Shown piece by piece: positions 54,372 to 62,360 of a stretch of 64,000 nt of DNA; the stretch's first letter is position 1; each line of letters begins with the position of its first letter. Origin of the DNA: Paenibacillus glycanilyticus NBRC 16618. GTDB taxonomy: Bacteria > Bacillota > Bacilli > Paenibacillales > Paenibacillaceae. The notes beneath the pieces were generated by a model. That model had not been told where the DNA came from and ran no database searches. It was given only the letters and a program-made list of their open reading frames with translations. Both the position numbers and the translations under genes were made by a program. Location of the stretch: positions 1 to 64,000 of the forward strand of contig NZ_BILY01000029.1 of the NCBI RefSeq assembly GCF_004000805.1. Direction: 5' to 3'.

Positions 54372-55439
54372 TTACATAAGCCTTCCCGTTGTCCTTTTAA
54401 ACACTTTGCGCTGTAGCTTCTTGCCGGTTTTTAACGCGCTCTTCAGCTCCTCGGTCATTTCTCTCGACAAGCTCCGGCTGGAGAGCTTACCGTTGTTGGC
54501 ATATAGGCCGTCCTCATTCTGCTCCGTTGTCATTAACCGAAGCCGGAGAAAGAGCAGGAAGGCCTGCTCATATGCCGCAGCCTCCTCCGATGGCAATTGA
54601 TCGTGGAGGGCAAGCGTGCGGATTCGGGACAACGTTGACGTCTCGCGGATGCCCGCTTGAACGGCCAGAAGCCGAATCGCGTTCACTAGGGGGATATAAG
54701 CGCCGTATTTGATATCCAGACTGCCGGCATCCGATCCGTATTGTTCCTTCAGCAAATGACCGAATAATCCGAGCAGCACTTTATGACGCATGGTATTGTC
54801 CAGCATTCGCCGCGTGATATTCGGATACTCTATTACATTATTGAAATATTGATCTCTTAGCTCAAATGCGAGACGATGATCGCCGTAAACCGACCTTCCG
54901 TCCGCCAAAATCAACAAGTACCGCACAGCTTCCCAGGAAGGTTCTCCAAACCAGCCATTCAGCTTGACCTTCCATTCGGTTAACGACATGCACCATTCCG
55001 GGTTGTTGCTCAGCACATTGCCTTCGCATAACGGATAACCGGACTGATGCAGCATCGAGACGATGATTGAGGTTAATTGCTGAAAATAAGCCGTTGTTTC
55101 CTCCGAATCGCTTGCGGAGTCTTCAAACACAATACCGCTGTCCTGATCACTCGACAGCGTCTGTTCCAGACGTCCTCCGCTGCCGAACAATAGATACGCG
55201 TAAGGCACGGGGGGAGAACCCATCCCCAACCGTGCCATTTCCGCTTCCGCTAATATGATTGAGCGGCAGATAAGCGTATCATGCAGCTCATTTAATTGTT
55301 CGTTGAATTGTTCGACCGGACTCATCTGGAGAATACCTTTCATATGCTCGTGTACTTGATCCCGCAAATTGCGCAGTACATTCACGTTATCGGCTTTGCC
55401 GATTTGCTTCAGAAGCTGCACACGCACCGGATCGCCCAT
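54372..55439 (-). CDS. DUF294-type putative nucleotidyltransferase
   Basis: A protein of 355 residues. A GlnD-like nucleotidyltransferase core is visible: LLFGSGGRLEQTLSSDQDSG near residue 90, with the two metal-binding Asp residues. A helical C-terminal DUF294_C-like domain follows. No CBS or cNMP domain is present, unlike the proteobacterial version. It follows amtB by 40 bases with GGGGAGAGG as ribosome site, so it is probably co-expressed with the ammonium transporter. The modified target is unknown. Confidence 0.83.
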   Translation of the reverse strand: MGDPVRVQLLKQIGKADNVNVLRNLRDQVHEHMKGILQMSPVEQFNEQLNELHDTLICRSIILAEAEMARLGMGSPPVPYAYLLFGSGGRLEQTLSSDQDSGIVFEDSASDSEETTAYFQQLTSIIVSMLHQSGYPLCEGNVLSNNPEWCMSLTEWKVKLNGWFGEPSWEAVRYLLILADGRSVYGDHRLAFELRDQYFNNVIEYPNITRRMLDNTMRHKVLLGLFGHLLKEQYGSDAGSLDIKYGAYIPLVNAIRLLAVQAGIRETSTLSRIRTLALHDQLPSEEAAAYEQAFLLFLRLRLMTTEQNEDGLYANNGKLSSRSLSREMTEELKSALKTGKKLQRKVFKRTTGRLM

Positions 55440-55479
55440 CCGCCGCCTCTCCCCTCAGGTCAGTCCAACAAACCTTGCC

Positions 55480-56838
55480 TTAACCTTGGATGCCTTGACC
55501 TTTTTTAAGTTGCTCAGGATAACCATAAGCGCCGTGCTCACTCAGGTCAAGACCGATAATTTCTTGCTCTTCCGTTACGCGGAAGCCGATTGCTACTTTA
55601 ATGAGGAAAAGAACCAAGAACGATGCTGCAAGGACAAACACTCCGCATACCAGAACCGACAGCGCCTGAACGCCCAATTGGTGCCAGCTGCCTGTATCGA
55701 TCAGACCGCCTTGACCAACGCCAACTTTTGCAGCCAATTCGTCCGTTGCGAAAATACCGTTAGCCAGCGTACCCCAGATACCTGCGGCGCCATGCACCGA
55801 CATCGCATAGATCGGATCGTCGACTTTGATTTTCTCGAAGAATTTCGCGCTGTAGAATACAAGCACGCCTGCTACCAAACCGATAACAACGGCAGCCCAA
55901 GGCTCTACGAATGCGCAAGAAGCCGTAATGGCAACCAGACCGGCAAGAGTACCGTTCAGCATAGTCGTAATGTCGGCTTTGCCATTAACCGCCCATGAGA
56001 TCAGAAGAGCCGCAACGGCGCCGGCGCCGGCGCCCAGCATAGTAGTAAAGCCTACATAACCAAAGAAGCCATCGCCGATTGCAAGAGTAGAACCAGCATT
56101 AAAGCCGAACCAGCCAACCCACAGCAGCAATACGGAAAGTGCAGTAAACACTTGGTTGTGACCGGAAATTTCATTAGCGGAACCGTCTTTGTTAAATTTG
56201 CCGATACGAGGTTTCAACAGAACAGTTGCCGCGAATGCCGCAAGCGCGCCTGATAAGTGAACAACGGTAGAACCCGCGAAATCTTGCGCGCCGTCTTTTG
56301 CAAGCCAGCCGCCGCCCCAGATCCAGTGAGCCACGATTGGATAAATAACGCCAACGAAAACAATAGTAAAGATAAAGTAAGAGGACAATTTAGCTCGTTC
56401 CGCGAAGCCGCCCCATGCGATGGACAACGATACAGCAGCGAAAGCCAATTGGAACAGGAAGAACAAGGTAGTAGGAAGACCGTCATCTACGCTAATAATA
56501 GAAGGATCAAACAGGAAATCGCCGAATCCGATAAATCCGTTAATCGAGCTGTCGGCGCCAAATGCGAAGCCGTAACCAACCGCCCAGTAAATCAATGCCG
56601 CAAGTCCTGCCGTGAAAATCGTTTTGCCGGCAACGTGGCCAGCGTTTTTCATTCGGGTGGAGCCTGTTTCTAAAAGGATAAAACCGCCTTGCATGAGCAA
56701 TACGAGCACGAAGGCTACCATTACCCACAGCGAGTTAATTCCCATGTTAAGTGTTCCTGCCGTTGGGTCATCGGCAAACGCCATAGCCGGGAACACCAAG
56801 CATAACGCAGCTAAAGTTAACACCATTTTCTTAATCAA
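55480..56838 (-). CDS. amtB: Ammonium transporter
   Basis: An Amt protein of 452 residues with an N-terminal signal-like segment and 11 predicted helices. Typical stretches are LLMQGGFILLETGSTR, WIWGGGWL, DFAGSTVVHLSGALAAFA, LLWVGWFGFNAGS, and SVHGAAGIWGTLANGIF with the pore His. A soluble tail of about 45 residues follows, where PII would normally bind, but no glnK gene is adjacent. TTG 56838 is chosen because AAGGGAG lies eight bases upstream. Two GlnR/TnrA boxes flank its promoter. Confidence 0.93.
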   Translation of the reverse strand: MIKKMVLTLAALCLVFPAMAFADDPTAGTLNMGINSLWVMVAFVLVLLMQGGFILLETGSTRMKNAGHVAGKTIFTAGLAALIYWAVGYGFAFGADSSINGFIGFGDFLFDPSIISVDDGLPTTLFFLFQLAFAAVSLSIAWGGFAERAKLSSYFIFTIVFVGVIYPIVAHWIWGGGWLAKDGAQDFAGSTVVHLSGALAAFAATVLLKPRIGKFNKDGSANEISGHNQVFTALSVLLLWVGWFGFNAGSTLAIGDGFFGYVGFTTMLGAGAGAVAALLISWAVNGKADITTMLNGTLAGLVAITASCAFVEPWAAVVIGLVAGVLVFYSAKFFEKIKVDDPIYAMSVHGAAGIWGTLANGIFATDELAAKVGVGQGGLIDTGSWHQLGVQALSVLVCGVFVLAASFLVLFLIKVAIGFRVTEEQEIIGLDLSEHGAYGYPEQLKKGQGIQG

Positions 56839-56855
56839 TACGACCACTCCCTTAA

Positions 56856-56872
56856 TGTGATGTTTACTAACA
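56856..56872. promoter_or_regulatory. TnrA/GlnR box downstream of the amtB start site
   Basis: TGTGATGTTTACTAACA matches TGTNAN7TNACA exactly. It lies between the predicted RNA start (near 56887) and the ribosome site, the position of a repressing site. Confidence 0.75.
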
Positions 56873-56893
56873 TGTTAGGAAAGACTTAATGTC

Positions 56894-56922
56894 ATTATAG
56901 TCAGGAACACCTAATTTGACAA
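56894..56922 (-). promoter_or_regulatory. Sigma-A promoter of amtB
   Basis: TTGTCA (56922-56917) and TATAAT (56899-56894) are 17 bp apart. Confidence 0.88.
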
Positions 56923-56980
56923 TATATATTCTTGTAAAATAGAAAAAAAATCTAACGTTCGTGTCTCAAAACGAACGGAA

Positions 56981-56997
56981 TGTTAAGTTTTTTCACA
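56981..56997. promoter_or_regulatory. TnrA/GlnR box upstream of amtB
   Basis: TGTTAAGTTTTTTCACA matches TGTNAN7TNACA exactly and lies about 100 bp upstream of the predicted start of RNA. Confidence 0.75.
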
Positions 56998-57118
56998 AAT
57001 CCTCTAGGGAATTGGTTCTAGAGCCTATCCATTCTTCGCATTTTGAATCTACGACTTTGGAATCAGAAACTACGAACTTTCATTAAAGAGGCGAAATTTG
57101 TACATTCATGTAACACGT

Positions 57119-57148
57119 TTGACTGTACGGTTAGTTTCCGATTATGAT
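57119..57148 (+). promoter_or_regulatory. Promoter of the MerR gene
   Basis: TTGACT (57119-57124) and TATGAT (57143-57148) are 18 bp apart, about 20 bases before the ribosome site. Confidence 0.7.
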
Positions 57149-57181
57149 TAGGGGACAGTATTATAGAAAGAAGGTGGAGAG

Positions 57182-57622
57182 ATTGGGGATACGAAGCTTT
57201 ATCGTATAGGCGAGCTCGCGAAGCTAGCGGGTGTCAGCCCTCGGACAATTGATTATTACACCTCAATGGGCCTGCTAGAACCGTCGGAACGTTCCGCCAA
57301 AAATTATCGCTTGTACCATGATGAAACTTTAGTCCGTCTCAAACGTATCGAACAAATGAAGAACGAAAAATATACGCTAGACGAAATCAAGGAAGCTTTG
57401 GACGGCTGGAGCAAGGTTACGCCGGAGGAGCAAGTGTCTCAGAAGCTGACAGACCTTCAGCATCATCTATCCCAGCTGGAACGAGAAGTAAAAGAGCTGG
57501 AGCCGGTGATCAAACAGCTTAAGCCGAGACAAGCAAACCGGCTGTACACCCGCTTGATGCCGCAAACCGCGGCTTGCATCGAGGCGTTAATGCTTCTCAT
57601 TAACAAGGGACCATTTATGTAA
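57182..57622 (+). CDS. MerR-family regulator, apparently starting at ATT
   Basis: A regulator of about 146 residues. The winged helix is complete: YRIGELAKLAGVSPRTIDYY, then TSMGLLEPSERSAKNYRLY, then a long coiled coil (residues about 80-120). No ATG, GTG or TTG lies in frame before the HTH; the first ATG (57266) would delete it. An ATT at 57182 has AAGGTGGAGAG just upstream. Alternatively one G is missing from the GGGG at 57185-57188: adding it would bring the TTG at 57183 into frame. The ligand is unknown; C-terminal residues lack an obvious metal-Cys motif. Confidence 0.75.
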   Translation: MGDTKLYRIGELAKLAGVSPRTIDYYTSMGLLEPSERSAKNYRLYHDETLVRLKRIEQMKNEKYTLDEIKEALDGWSKVTPEEQVSQKLTDLQHHLSQLEREVKELEPVIKQLKPRQANRLYTRLMPQTAACIEALMLLINKGPFM

Positions 57623-57674
57623 GGATATGTCCCATCGATGCAATCCTTGACCACTCTGATGGAGGTATGATCAC

Positions 57675-58361
57675 ATGTTTTTTCACCCTATGGACTTCCT
57701 TATCCTAATCGCCTTTGGTTTATCCATTTGGGCGCAGTTCCGGGTAAAAGGAACGTTCAACCGTTGGGCCGGCGTACAAACCGCGTACGGATTGACCGGT
57801 TACCAGGCTGCAAGACGCATGCTGGACGCTAACGGCTTGCATGACGTACCTATTGAACCCGTACGCGGTACCTTGTCGGACCACTACGATCCGATCCACC
57901 GCGTTGTCAGATTATCCGAGCCGGTCTACTATGAAAGCTCGATTTCCGCCGTTGCGGTTGCCTGCCACGAGGTTGGCCACGCGATCCAGCACAAAGTTCA
58001 TTACCCGATGCTGGTGCTTCGCCACCGGATATTCCCGGTCGTTAACATCGCATCCGGCATTGCACCGTTCCTGCTCATCGCCGGTTTCCTGTTCCACGCA
58101 ATGAACCTTGTAGGACTAGGCATCATCTTCTTCTCCGTTGCCGTTGCCTTCCAGGTGATCACGTTGCCGGTCGAGTTCAACGCAAGCAACCGGGCACGCG
58201 ATTTAATGGTAGCTGAAGGCTTTATTACAAACGAAGAAGAACGTGGCGTAGCCAAAGTACTTAACGCAGCTGCACTCACTTACGTGGCGGCAGCACTGAT
58301 CTCTTTGCTGGAGCTGGTTAAGTACATTATGATCTTCACCTCTTCGAACAATGATGACTAA
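57675..58361 (+). CDS. YugP-like membrane zinc metallopeptidase
   Basis: A protein of 228 residues with about four membrane segments. The zinc motif is CHEVGHAIQH near residue 97, with FNASNRARDLM further on providing a possible third ligand region. This matches the YugP/Zn_peptidase_2 family, which may process membrane proteins. GGAGG lies before the ATG. It follows the MerR gene by about 50 bases and may be co-transcribed with it. Confidence 0.88.
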   Translation: MFFHPMDFLILIAFGLSIWAQFRVKGTFNRWAGVQTAYGLTGYQAARRMLDANGLHDVPIEPVRGTLSDHYDPIHRVVRLSEPVYYESSISAVAVACHEVGHAIQHKVHYPMLVLRHRIFPVVNIASGIAPFLLIAGFLFHAMNLVGLGIIFFSVAVAFQVITLPVEFNASNRARDLMVAEGFITNEEERGVAKVLNAAALTYVAAALISLLELVKYIMIFTSSNNDD

Positions 58362-58370
58362 CCAATAACA

Positions 58371-58414
58371 AAAGGGCTGCCCCAATCGTCACGATGACGA
58401 TGGGACAGCCCTTT
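58371..58414. terminator. Bidirectional terminator between yugP-like gene and lysR
   Basis: AAAGGGCTGCCCCAATCGTCA pairs in large part with the reverse arm TGACGATGGGACAGCCCTTT, then Ts. Confidence 0.85.
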
Positions 58415-58423
58415 TTCTATCGT

Positions 58424-59341
58424 TTATTTCTCTTTGTTCCCTTGTTTCCCTTCAAGCTCGTTAAAGTATCTCAGCAGGAAGCCATGGAATACTTTTGCCA
58501 CTAGCGGCATCTTCTCGTTAGAGCGATGAATGATGCCGATATTCCGAGTGACATTGGGAGTTCTTACGCGAACCTTCGCCGATTGCAGCACACCCGCATG
58601 ATACAAGGCCATCTCCGGCAGCAGACTTACCCCCATACCGGCCGCAACCAGACCTCGGATGGTCTCGGTCTCTTCCCCTTCAAAGCCGATCTTCGGGGTA
58701 AATCCGGCCTCCTGGCAGGCTTCCCATACGATTGGCCGAAGCGAGTACCCTTCACTGAACATTACAAACGTATCTTCCTTCAGTTGAATAAGGTCGATCT
58801 CCTGCTCTCCGGCAAGCGGATGATTCGGTGGCAGGATAGCAAACAGTTCTTCCGTAAGCAGAACTTCGCCGCAAACCTGCTCGTGCTCATCCGGAAAAGG
58901 CGAGATAAAAGCGAGGTCAATCTCGCCTTTTACCATATCCCGAATCAAGGACGGGTACATCCCCTGACGGAATCGAAATTTGACATTAGGATGAAGCTTG
59001 CGGAAGGCTGCGACAACCTGGGGAACAACAGACACCCCGAGACTATGCGGAAAGCCTAGCCGGATTTCCCCTTTCTCCGGATCCATAAACTCGTGAATTT
59101 CCACGACTGCCCTCTCCAGATCGTCAAGGATCACTTCCGCGCGTTTAAGAAACAGCTGACCTACCGGCGTCAGCTGCAGGTTGCGCCCTTTCTGCAGGAA
59201 CAGCTTCACACCCAGCTCTTCCTCGAGCTGATGGATTTGACGGCTGACCGCAGATTGCGCAACATGCAGCTCTTCGGCCGCTTGCGTCACATGTTCTTTT
59301 TTGGCAACCTTCACAAAATAATAAAGCTGTCGTAGTTCCAT
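58424..59341 (-). CDS. LysR-family regulator
   Basis: A regulator of 305 residues. The N-terminal HTH is MELRQLYYFVKVAKKEHVTQ and HVAQSAVSRQIHQLEEELGV; the substrate-binding domain follows (GEIRLGFPHSLGVSVVPQVV, VAAGMGVSLLPEMAL). The regulated genes are not evident: the neighbouring rhomboid gene is on the same strand just upstream and no divergent target is adjacent. Its wording is close to the GltC/CcpC style, but I cannot assign a specific regulator. Confidence 0.88.
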   Translation of the reverse strand: MELRQLYYFVKVAKKEHVTQAAEELHVAQSAVSRQIHQLEEELGVKLFLQKGRNLQLTPVGQLFLKRAEVILDDLERAVVEIHEFMDPEKGEIRLGFPHSLGVSVVPQVVAAFRKLHPNVKFRFRQGMYPSLIRDMVKGEIDLAFISPFPDEHEQVCGEVLLTEELFAILPPNHPLAGEQEIDLIQLKEDTFVMFSEGYSLRPIVWEACQEAGFTPKIGFEGEETETIRGLVAAGMGVSLLPEMALYHAGVLQSAKVRVRTPNVTRNIGIIHRSNEKMPLVAKVFHGFLLRYFNELEGKQGNKEK

Positions 59342-59373
59342 AATGTCTCCAATCTCTCCCGTACATCCTGATT

Positions 59374-60021
59374 CTAATACACGCGCCGTCTCTTCGTCAT
59401 CGCGCGGTCCAATAAGCCGTAAAGCAAAAATCCTGCAACTCCGCCCCCAACATGCCCAAGCAGGCTTACGCTAGGCACGATAACCGAGAAGACCAGACCA
59501 AAGCCAAGAATCATATATACCGTTTTTCTTGAACCTTGGTCCAGCCATGCCTTGCGGAAGATCGCGATATAGAGAAACGCTCCAAACACCCCGTAGATCG
59601 CTCCCGAAGCTCCGGTGGACAAATAAATTGTCCGGTCATCCCCAAACAGACCATGGACCGCTCCGGTTACCAAATTCGCGATAATTCCGCATAAGAGATA
59701 AAACACGGCGTATTTCGCCGGCTTCAATAACCGCTCCAGAGGCGGAGCAAATACAAGAATCGAAAACATATTAAAGAAAATATGTTGAAAGCTTGAATGC
59801 ATAAACATCGAGGTTATGATCCGCCAAGGTTCATGAAGTCCGTACGGATTATCCGGCATATAGCTGACAAACCCGCCTGACCGCATTAAATGATAATTGT
59901 CGTTAATATCCCCCGTCACGGCGATTGCAATAAAATAAATGAGATTAAGCGCAATGATCACGGAAGTAACCGGATAGGCGCGCAAATAACCCCGAAAGCT
60001 TTCGTATCTTAAAAAAATCAT
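59374..60021 (-). CDS. Rhomboid-family intramembrane serine protease
   Basis: A membrane protein of 215 residues with six predicted helices. The catalytic Ser is in GASGAIYGVFGA, the catalytic His in LGHVGGGVAGFL, and the family's HSSFQHIFFNM stretch is present. It cleaves within or near the membrane; the substrate is unknown. It starts with ATG after GGAGTGATACGTA. Confidence 0.92.
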   Translation of the reverse strand: MIFLRYESFRGYLRAYPVTSVIIALNLIYFIAIAVTGDINDNYHLMRSGGFVSYMPDNPYGLHEPWRIITSMFMHSSFQHIFFNMFSILVFAPPLERLLKPAKYAVFYLLCGIIANLVTGAVHGLFGDDRTIYLSTGASGAIYGVFGAFLYIAIFRKAWLDQGSRKTVYMILGFGLVFSVIVPSVSLLGHVGGGVAGFLLYGLLDRAMTKRRRVY

Positions 60022-60044
60022 TACGTATCACTCCTTCCAACCAT

Positions 60045-60074
60045 TGGACAACCCCGATTCATAAAGCTTATAAT
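60045..60074 (+). promoter_or_regulatory. Promoter of tpx
   Basis: TGGACA (60045-60050) and TATAAT (60069-60074) are 18 bp apart. Confidence 0.7.
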
Positions 60075-60120
60075 AAAACCTGTTACAAACCCTAAACGTG
60101 AGAAGGAGGACATATCCATT

Positions 60121-60639
60121 ATGTCACAAGAACGCACTGGCGTTGCCGCATTTAAAGGCAATCCTATTACATTAATCGGACCGGAAGTAAAAGTGGGAGA
60201 TCAAGCTCCTGATTTCACCGTCAACAAATCGCTTGTCGACTCCGTATCCTTGAAAGATTTCGCAGGTAAAGTAAAATTGATCAGCGTTGTTCCTTCGATC
60301 GATACAGGCGTATGCGATGCGCAAACCCGCCGTTTCAACGAAGAAGCCGCTTCGCTGGGCGATAACGTAATCGTGCTGACAGTAAGCGTCGATACTCCAT
60401 TCGCGCAATCCCGCTGGTGCGGTGCGGCAGGCGTAGATAAAGTCGTTATGCTGTCGGACTTCAAATCGCATGACTTTGGCCAAGCTTACGGCGTATACAT
60501 AAAAGAATTCGGTCTTGATATGCGCTCCATCTTCGTCATCGACGCAAACGATAAAGTACAATACGTCGAATATCTGTCCGAAATGACGGAACATCCTAAC
60601 TACGAGCAAGCGATTAACGCGGTTAAAGCTCTCGTATAA
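60121..60639 (+). CDS. tpx: Thiol peroxidase
   Basis: An atypical 2-Cys peroxiredoxin of 172 residues that reduces peroxides using thioredoxin. The peroxidatic Cys65 lies in VPSIDTGVCD, and the resolving Cys100 in QSRWCGAAG. Length and both motifs match Tpx. AGAAGGAGG precedes the ATG, and it has its own promoter and terminator. Confidence 0.95.
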   Translation: MSQERTGVAAFKGNPITLIGPEVKVGDQAPDFTVNKSLVDSVSLKDFAGKVKLISVVPSIDTGVCDAQTRRFNEEAASLGDNVIVLTVSVDTPFAQSRWCGAAGVDKVVMLSDFKSHDFGQAYGVYIKEFGLDMRSIFVIDANDKVQYVEYLSEMTEHPNYEQAINAVKALV

Positions 60640-60652
60640 TTTACGCGTAAAT

Positions 60653-60686
60653 AAAGCGAGTGAAGGCTTACCTTCCTCGCTTTTTT
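60653..60686 (+). terminator. tpx terminator
   Basis: AAAGCGAG pairs with CTCGCTTT, with an inner AAGG/CCTT stem and Ts. Confidence 0.82.
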
Positions 60687-60706
60687 ATTTATTATGTGAT
60701 TCCTTC

Positions 60707-61090
60707 TTATGCCTTGAATGCAGCAAGCTTCTTGTCCAGCGTCCGGTAAATATCAAGAATAACCCGGTAATTGGAACCAAGATCGCCTAACGAGCCTTTG
60801 GAAGCGGAATAAATATCAACTGCCGAGGTAACAGGATTCACGCTAATAACGGTAACCGTTATATCCATTGTACGTCCCGTCATCGTACGTTTCTCCAGGA
60901 CAATCTCCCCAACTGACTTCACTTCGTGGAGCAGCTTGTAGCCCTGCATCTTCTTCAGGGTGGACACGACTTCCTCCCATGCCTTTTCCTTCGAAAGCTT
61001 GTAGATATGTGATTTGAGCAGTGGGTCTTTAGCTTTATCGCCCGTCGCTTCGTGACTGCGAAGCAGTCCGATTAGAGTGCGCTTCAACAA
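60707..61090 (-). CDS. Small conserved protein, DUF1499-like (tentative)
   Basis: A protein of 127 residues with the pattern KAWEEVVSTLKKMQGYKLLHE, SVGEIVLEKRTMTGRTMDITVTVISV and VDIYSASKGSLGDLGSNYRVIL. It suggests a small alpha/beta lipid- or ligand-binding-type fold related to DUF1499, which is tentative. It starts with TTG after GGGGGAG. No membrane segment. Function unknown; no operon partners. Confidence 0.7.
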   Translation of the reverse strand: MLKRTLIGLLRSHEATGDKAKDPLLKSHIYKLSKEKAWEEVVSTLKKMQGYKLLHEVKSVGEIVLEKRTMTGRTMDITVTVISVNPVTSAVDIYSASKGSLGDLGSNYRVILDIYRTLDKKLAAFKA

Positions 61091-61182
61091 CGATGATCTC
61101 CCCCTCTAGCATCTATGTACATCAATATAATTGTAGCATGTTTATATGTATGAAAAAAGTCCATAAACCTGTTTCAACATAC

Positions 61183-61227
61183 AAAAGCAGTTCCTTGATC
61201 ATCCGGTGAGGATAACCAAGGAACTGC
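61183..61227 (-). terminator. Hairpin downstream of the 6S RNA
   Basis: GCAGTTCCTTG (61187-61197) pairs perfectly with CAAGGAACTGC (61217-61227). On the minus strand it is followed by UUUU, so it is a likely backstop terminator. Confidence 0.65.
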
Positions 61228-61246
61228 CGGTCACTATAATGGCAAG

Positions 61247-61428
61247 AAAAAACCCGCGAATGCCGTCCGACTTACATGCTTCTGAACCCGCTCTCGCAGG
61301 TGGGTGTCCGCAGAAACGTTTTTGAGATCCCCTTTAGGGGGCTTGTCAGCCGCGTTTCAATGTTGGTCTCCCTAGAAACAGCCATTGGTTCAAAACAACG
61401 AAAAGCCGAAACGAACATCGCAGGATGT
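61247..61428 (-). ncRNA. ssrS: 6S RNA
   Basis: This roughly 182-nt minus-strand RNA has a terminal closing stem (CCUGCGAUG near the 5' end, 61424-61416, with CAUUCGCGGG near the 3' end, 61262-61253) and a U-run after it. The 5' side reads GAUGUUCGUUU and the 3' side GUCGGACGGCAU, which resemble the conserved ends of bacterial 6S RNA. The middle holds imperfect stems around a large internal loop. A consensus sigma-A promoter lies right upstream. 6S RNA binds sigma-A RNA polymerase in stationary phase. Confidence 0.78.
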
Positions 61429-61434
61429 ATTGCT

Positions 61435-61463
61435 ATTATAGACGTAAATCCGGCAAAAGTAAA
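61435..61463 (-). promoter_or_regulatory. Promoter of the 6S RNA
   Basis: TTTACT (61463-61458) and TATAAT (61440-61435) are 17 bp apart, just past the stop codon of the upstream DUF624 gene. Confidence 0.82.
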
Positions 61464-61480
61464 CTTCGCATTGCTTGCAA

Positions 61481-62266
61481 TTACTGGTTCCTGTCTCTCT
61501 CCGAATCCGTAAGCTCCGCAAGCTCGTTTTCCTGCGCTTCCGCTGCCTTCTTCTTTTCGTTCTCCATCTGATCTTGAAGCTTGCGGTAGATCAAGTGGAA
61601 ATTCCAGAAGGAAAGATAAGCGATTACGCTACCCATGAAAAACGGAATAAGGAACGTATACTGCGTACTGAAGTACATAACCGCTGCGGCCATAATCGCC
61701 GTCGAGAACGAACGGATCGGACGTCCGATCGTAATCAGAATCGCGTTCTTCAGCAATTGAAACGTTTTCATATGATAGTGCACAAGCATCGAGAAGAAGT
61801 TGAATAAGGAAACAACGAGAAGCAGGCAGATCGCCAGGTACAAATAGGAGAACAAATTGAACTTATCCTGGTAAACAATAAAATCAATAATCATGATGCC
61901 AAGAATAAGCGAATAGAAAATGCCGCCAATCATACTTTGCAAATAGTTCTCTTTGTAACCGCGAAAGAACGTTTTGAACATAGGTACATCGACTTCGCCC
62001 ATCACCCATTTGCGTGCAATCGTAAACATGGCTGCCGTAGCCGGGAACAGGGTGAATGGCGCAATAACCGCCATCATAATTAATGTAGCATACACCTGAC
62101 TGGTAATCGCAGAATCAGATGTATTCGCCGGGGCTGCAAGAAGTCCGCTCCAAGCGATAAATACAAACGGAATCGAACATACCAGCCATAAGATGTTAAT
62201 GACCGCCAGACGCATTATCCATTCGGAAATCCGATACAAACCGCCAACAAGGCCTTTTGGTTCCAT
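61481..62266 (-). CDS. DUF624/YesL-family membrane protein
   Basis: A membrane protein of 261 residues with about six hydrophobic segments and a charged C-terminal tail (QMENEKKKAAEAQENELAEL). The start GLVGGLYRISEWIMRLAVINILWLVCSIP and FPATAAMFTIARKW are typical of DUF624/YesL. Family members often sit with carbohydrate transporters, but none is here. Function unknown. Confidence 0.8.
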   Translation of the reverse strand: MEPKGLVGGLYRISEWIMRLAVINILWLVCSIPFVFIAWSGLLAAPANTSDSAITSQVYATLIMMAVIAPFTLFPATAAMFTIARKWVMGEVDVPMFKTFFRGYKENYLQSMIGGIFYSLILGIMIIDFIVYQDKFNLFSYLYLAICLLLVVSLFNFFSMLVHYHMKTFQLLKNAILITIGRPIRSFSTAIMAAAVMYFSTQYTFLIPFFMGSVIAYLSFWNFHLIYRKLQDQMENEKKKAAEAQENELAELTDSERDRNQ

Positions 62267-62300
62267 TTGATTCGCCCCTACCCTAATAGAATGATTATGA

Positions 62301-62346
62301 AAAAAAGGGAAAGCCCGGATGCCCGTTTAGGCATCACGGACTTCCC
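62301..62346 (-). terminator. cshA terminator
   Basis: GGGAAAGCCCGGATGCC (62307-62323) pairs with GGCATCACGGACTTCCC (62330-62346) with mismatches, with Us on the minus strand. Confidence 0.83.
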
Positions 62347-62360
62347 CTGATCTACATACC

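Noticed and set aside
57266-57622. Shorter MerR-like protein starting at ATG 57266
   Set aside because: It would lack the DNA-binding helix-turn-helix that is clearly encoded just upstream in the same frame.
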